Shown here: positions 13,987 to 14,814 of the stretch, piece after piece | How positions within the stretch are numbered: the stretch's first letter is position 1 | How the letters are laid out: each line of letters starts with the position of its first letter | From: Holosporales bacterium | Lineage (GTDB): Bacteria > Pseudomonadota > Alphaproteobacteria > RUG11792 | NCBI GenBank assembly: GCA_031267075.1 | Contig: JAIRZU010000073.1 | Span: forward strand, 1 to 14,814 | Length of the DNA: 14,814 nucleotides | Reading direction: 5' to 3' | Notes under the pieces: model-generated | Seen by the model: the letters and a program-made list of their open reading frames with translations, nothing else | Databases searched by the model: none | Told to the model about the DNA's origin: nothing | Made by a program: the position numbers and the translations under genes

Positions 13987-14058
13987 AGTACTCCTTTCTA
14001 ACCAGAGGATGAGGACGACGCCTACTCTCACGGTGTCGTTCTCCGGGATGGGAGTGCT
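13987..14058 (+). ncRNA. structured 3' region (nested stems) after the 13197 gene
   Basis: A 12-pair stem with two G-U pairs joins 14011-14022 to 14032-14043 around a 9-base loop. An outer 8-pair stem joins AGTACTCC (13987-13994) to GGAGTGCT (14051-14058). The whole folds as a two-part arm of 72 bases. No T-run follows directly, so it is not the terminator itself. It could be a 3' UTR stabiliser or a small RNA; the type assigned here is tentative. Confidence 0.4.
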
Positions 14059-14076
14059 GAGACAGGTGAGCCCACA

Positions 14077-14105
14077 CAACCGGAAGACAAAATTGGTTGC
14101 TTTTT
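14077..14105 (+). terminator. Rho-independent terminator
   Basis: CAACCGG (14077-14083) pairs with TTGGTTG (14093-14099), including two G-U pairs, around a 9-base loop, followed by C and T5 (14101-14105). It ends the transcript of the 13197 gene, separating it from the transporter that starts 57 bases later. Confidence 0.65.
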
Positions 14106-14161
14106 CAATGGCCTACGTTATCATCGTTCCGGAGCTGCTCTCGTAATTTGGTCTATTTTTT

Positions 14162-14814
14162 ATGTATGCTGTGGCAAGGTTCGTGAGGGAAGCGCTCAGG
14201 GATTCTCGTGTTAAGTGGGCTCACGCCTTAGTGCTACTTTGCCTCGCTGCGGCTACTTGGATATTTGTAGAGCCGTCACCTGAGCTTAGCCCTGCCGGGT
14301 ATCATGCAGCCATTATATTTGTCGCTACGATGGCTAGCATTATGCTGGAGGTGTGCGACGCGCTGACGATCTTATTTGTAGGGATCATTTCTTTAAACCT
14401 AACCTCAGCAGCAGACTTGAACTCCAGTTTCAGCGGGTTTGCCAACACGGTGCCATGGCTGCTATTTTGTATCCTCTCACTCTCGAAAGTGATTACGAAC
14501 TCATCTCTTGGAATGAGGATCGCATACCTGTTCATGAAGTGGTTTGGGAAGAATCTGACGGGGCTGTCATACAGTATGATCTTAACCGAGCTCCTGATGA
14601 CGCCGGCGATGCCTAGCAGTACCGCACGTACCGCAAGCGTTGGATTACCACTCTCCACAGCTATCGCACAGTATGTATCCCGCAACGTAGCTGGAACGTC
14701 GGAGCAGGATATTGGAAGGTACATGATCATGCTGTACTCGTTATGCTGTTCCGTCTGCTGTGCGACCTTCCTAACTGGGATGGTGTCGAATGCCCTGATA
14801 GTCGACGCGATGAC
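14162..14814 (+). CDS. DASS/SLC13-type dicarboxylate transporter, 5' part (runs off the window)
   Basis: An open frame from ATG 14162 continues to the window end (217 codons). It has a short basic N-terminus and several hydrophobic segments. The region KVITNSSLGMRIAYLFMKWF then LSYSMILTELLMTPAMPSSTARTASVGLP matches the divalent anion:Na+ symporter family, like TtdT and the plant 2-oxoglutarate/malate translocators; PAMPSSTAR is the SNT-type substrate and Na+ motif of the first repeat. I infer an inner-membrane carrier for C4 or C5 dicarboxylates. An in-frame stop at 14144 rules out a longer N-terminus. No good ribosome binding site is visible. The terminator at 14077-14105 separates it from the gene before. 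Confidence 0.8.
   Translation, partial: MYAVARFVREALRDSRVKWAHALVLLCLAAATWIFVEPSPELSPAGYHAAIIFVATMASIMLEVCDALTILFVGIISLNLTSAADLNSSFSGFANTVPWLLFCILSLSKVITNSSLGMRIAYLFMKWFGKNLTGLSYSMILTELLMTPAMPSSTARTASVGLPLSTAIAQYVSRNVAGTSEQDIGRYMIMLYSLCCSVCCATFLTGMVSNALIVDAM

Noticed and set aside
13974..14161. A tRNA gene in the gap before the transporter
   Set aside because: The stems do not make a cloverleaf and no anticodon arm or T-loop sequence is visible.

Overview
The window reads as bacterial chromosome at moderate GC, by eye close to 50%. Its housekeeping genes (xerD-miaA, frr, a short atpC, grpE-cysS-pgpA-mutL) look alphaproteobacterial. Two dicarboxylate-type transporters, a GST-like protein and dispersed secreted-protein paralogs suggest a host-associated member of the Rickettsiales, perhaps Anaplasmataceae-like. 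The order-level placement is inference; no rRNA or other decisive marker is present.

Layout. Positions 1-31 hold the first codons of a minus-strand secreted-protein gene. A plus-strand run follows: a divergent DAACS-type symporter (181-1350), a lipobox-bearing GH108 muramidase (1366-1929), xerD (1937-2863) and miaA (2860-3891). A minus-strand putative lipoprotein gene (3888-4589) meets miaA tail to tail. A second plus-strand run is frr, a GST-like gene and a short atpC (4838-6351). A divergent pair of large paralogous secreted-protein genes comes next (6429-7437 minus, 7717-8872 plus). The minus-strand run grpE-cysS-pgpA-mutL (12971 down to 8923) has every gene overlapping the next. The window closes with another paralog (13197-13973 plus), a structured 3' region with a terminator, and the 5' part of a DASS/SLC13-type transporter (14162 to the edge).

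The main novelty is a family of five putative secreted proteins. All five share an upstream block of about 90 bp and a start encoding MKSKL. The four whose signal region is complete share a 14-base motif, GGAGTTCTAGAGAG, right after the signal peptide; the bodies then diverge. In two members the AG dinucleotides of that motif are intact and expanded to 11 and 8 units. In both, the present count puts the signal peptide out of frame with the body, and one extra AG unit (or two fewer) would restore the frame. The two members with 3 units are in frame. This is the pattern of slipped-strand phase-variable contingency loci, here tied to a reusable promoter and leader module. The 11-unit and 8-unit genes are divergent neighbours whose leaders form a long inverted repeat, so leader exchange by inversion is also possible.

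Other oddities: an in-frame insertion in miaA with inverted-repeat arms, with one matching arm inside pgpA, resembling the Rickettsia palindromic elements; an A7 tract that separates the symporter start from an upstream ATG with a strong ribosome binding site; altered residues in MutL's endonuclease motif and in the symporter's substrate and cation sites; and a C8 tract inside one phase-variable gene.
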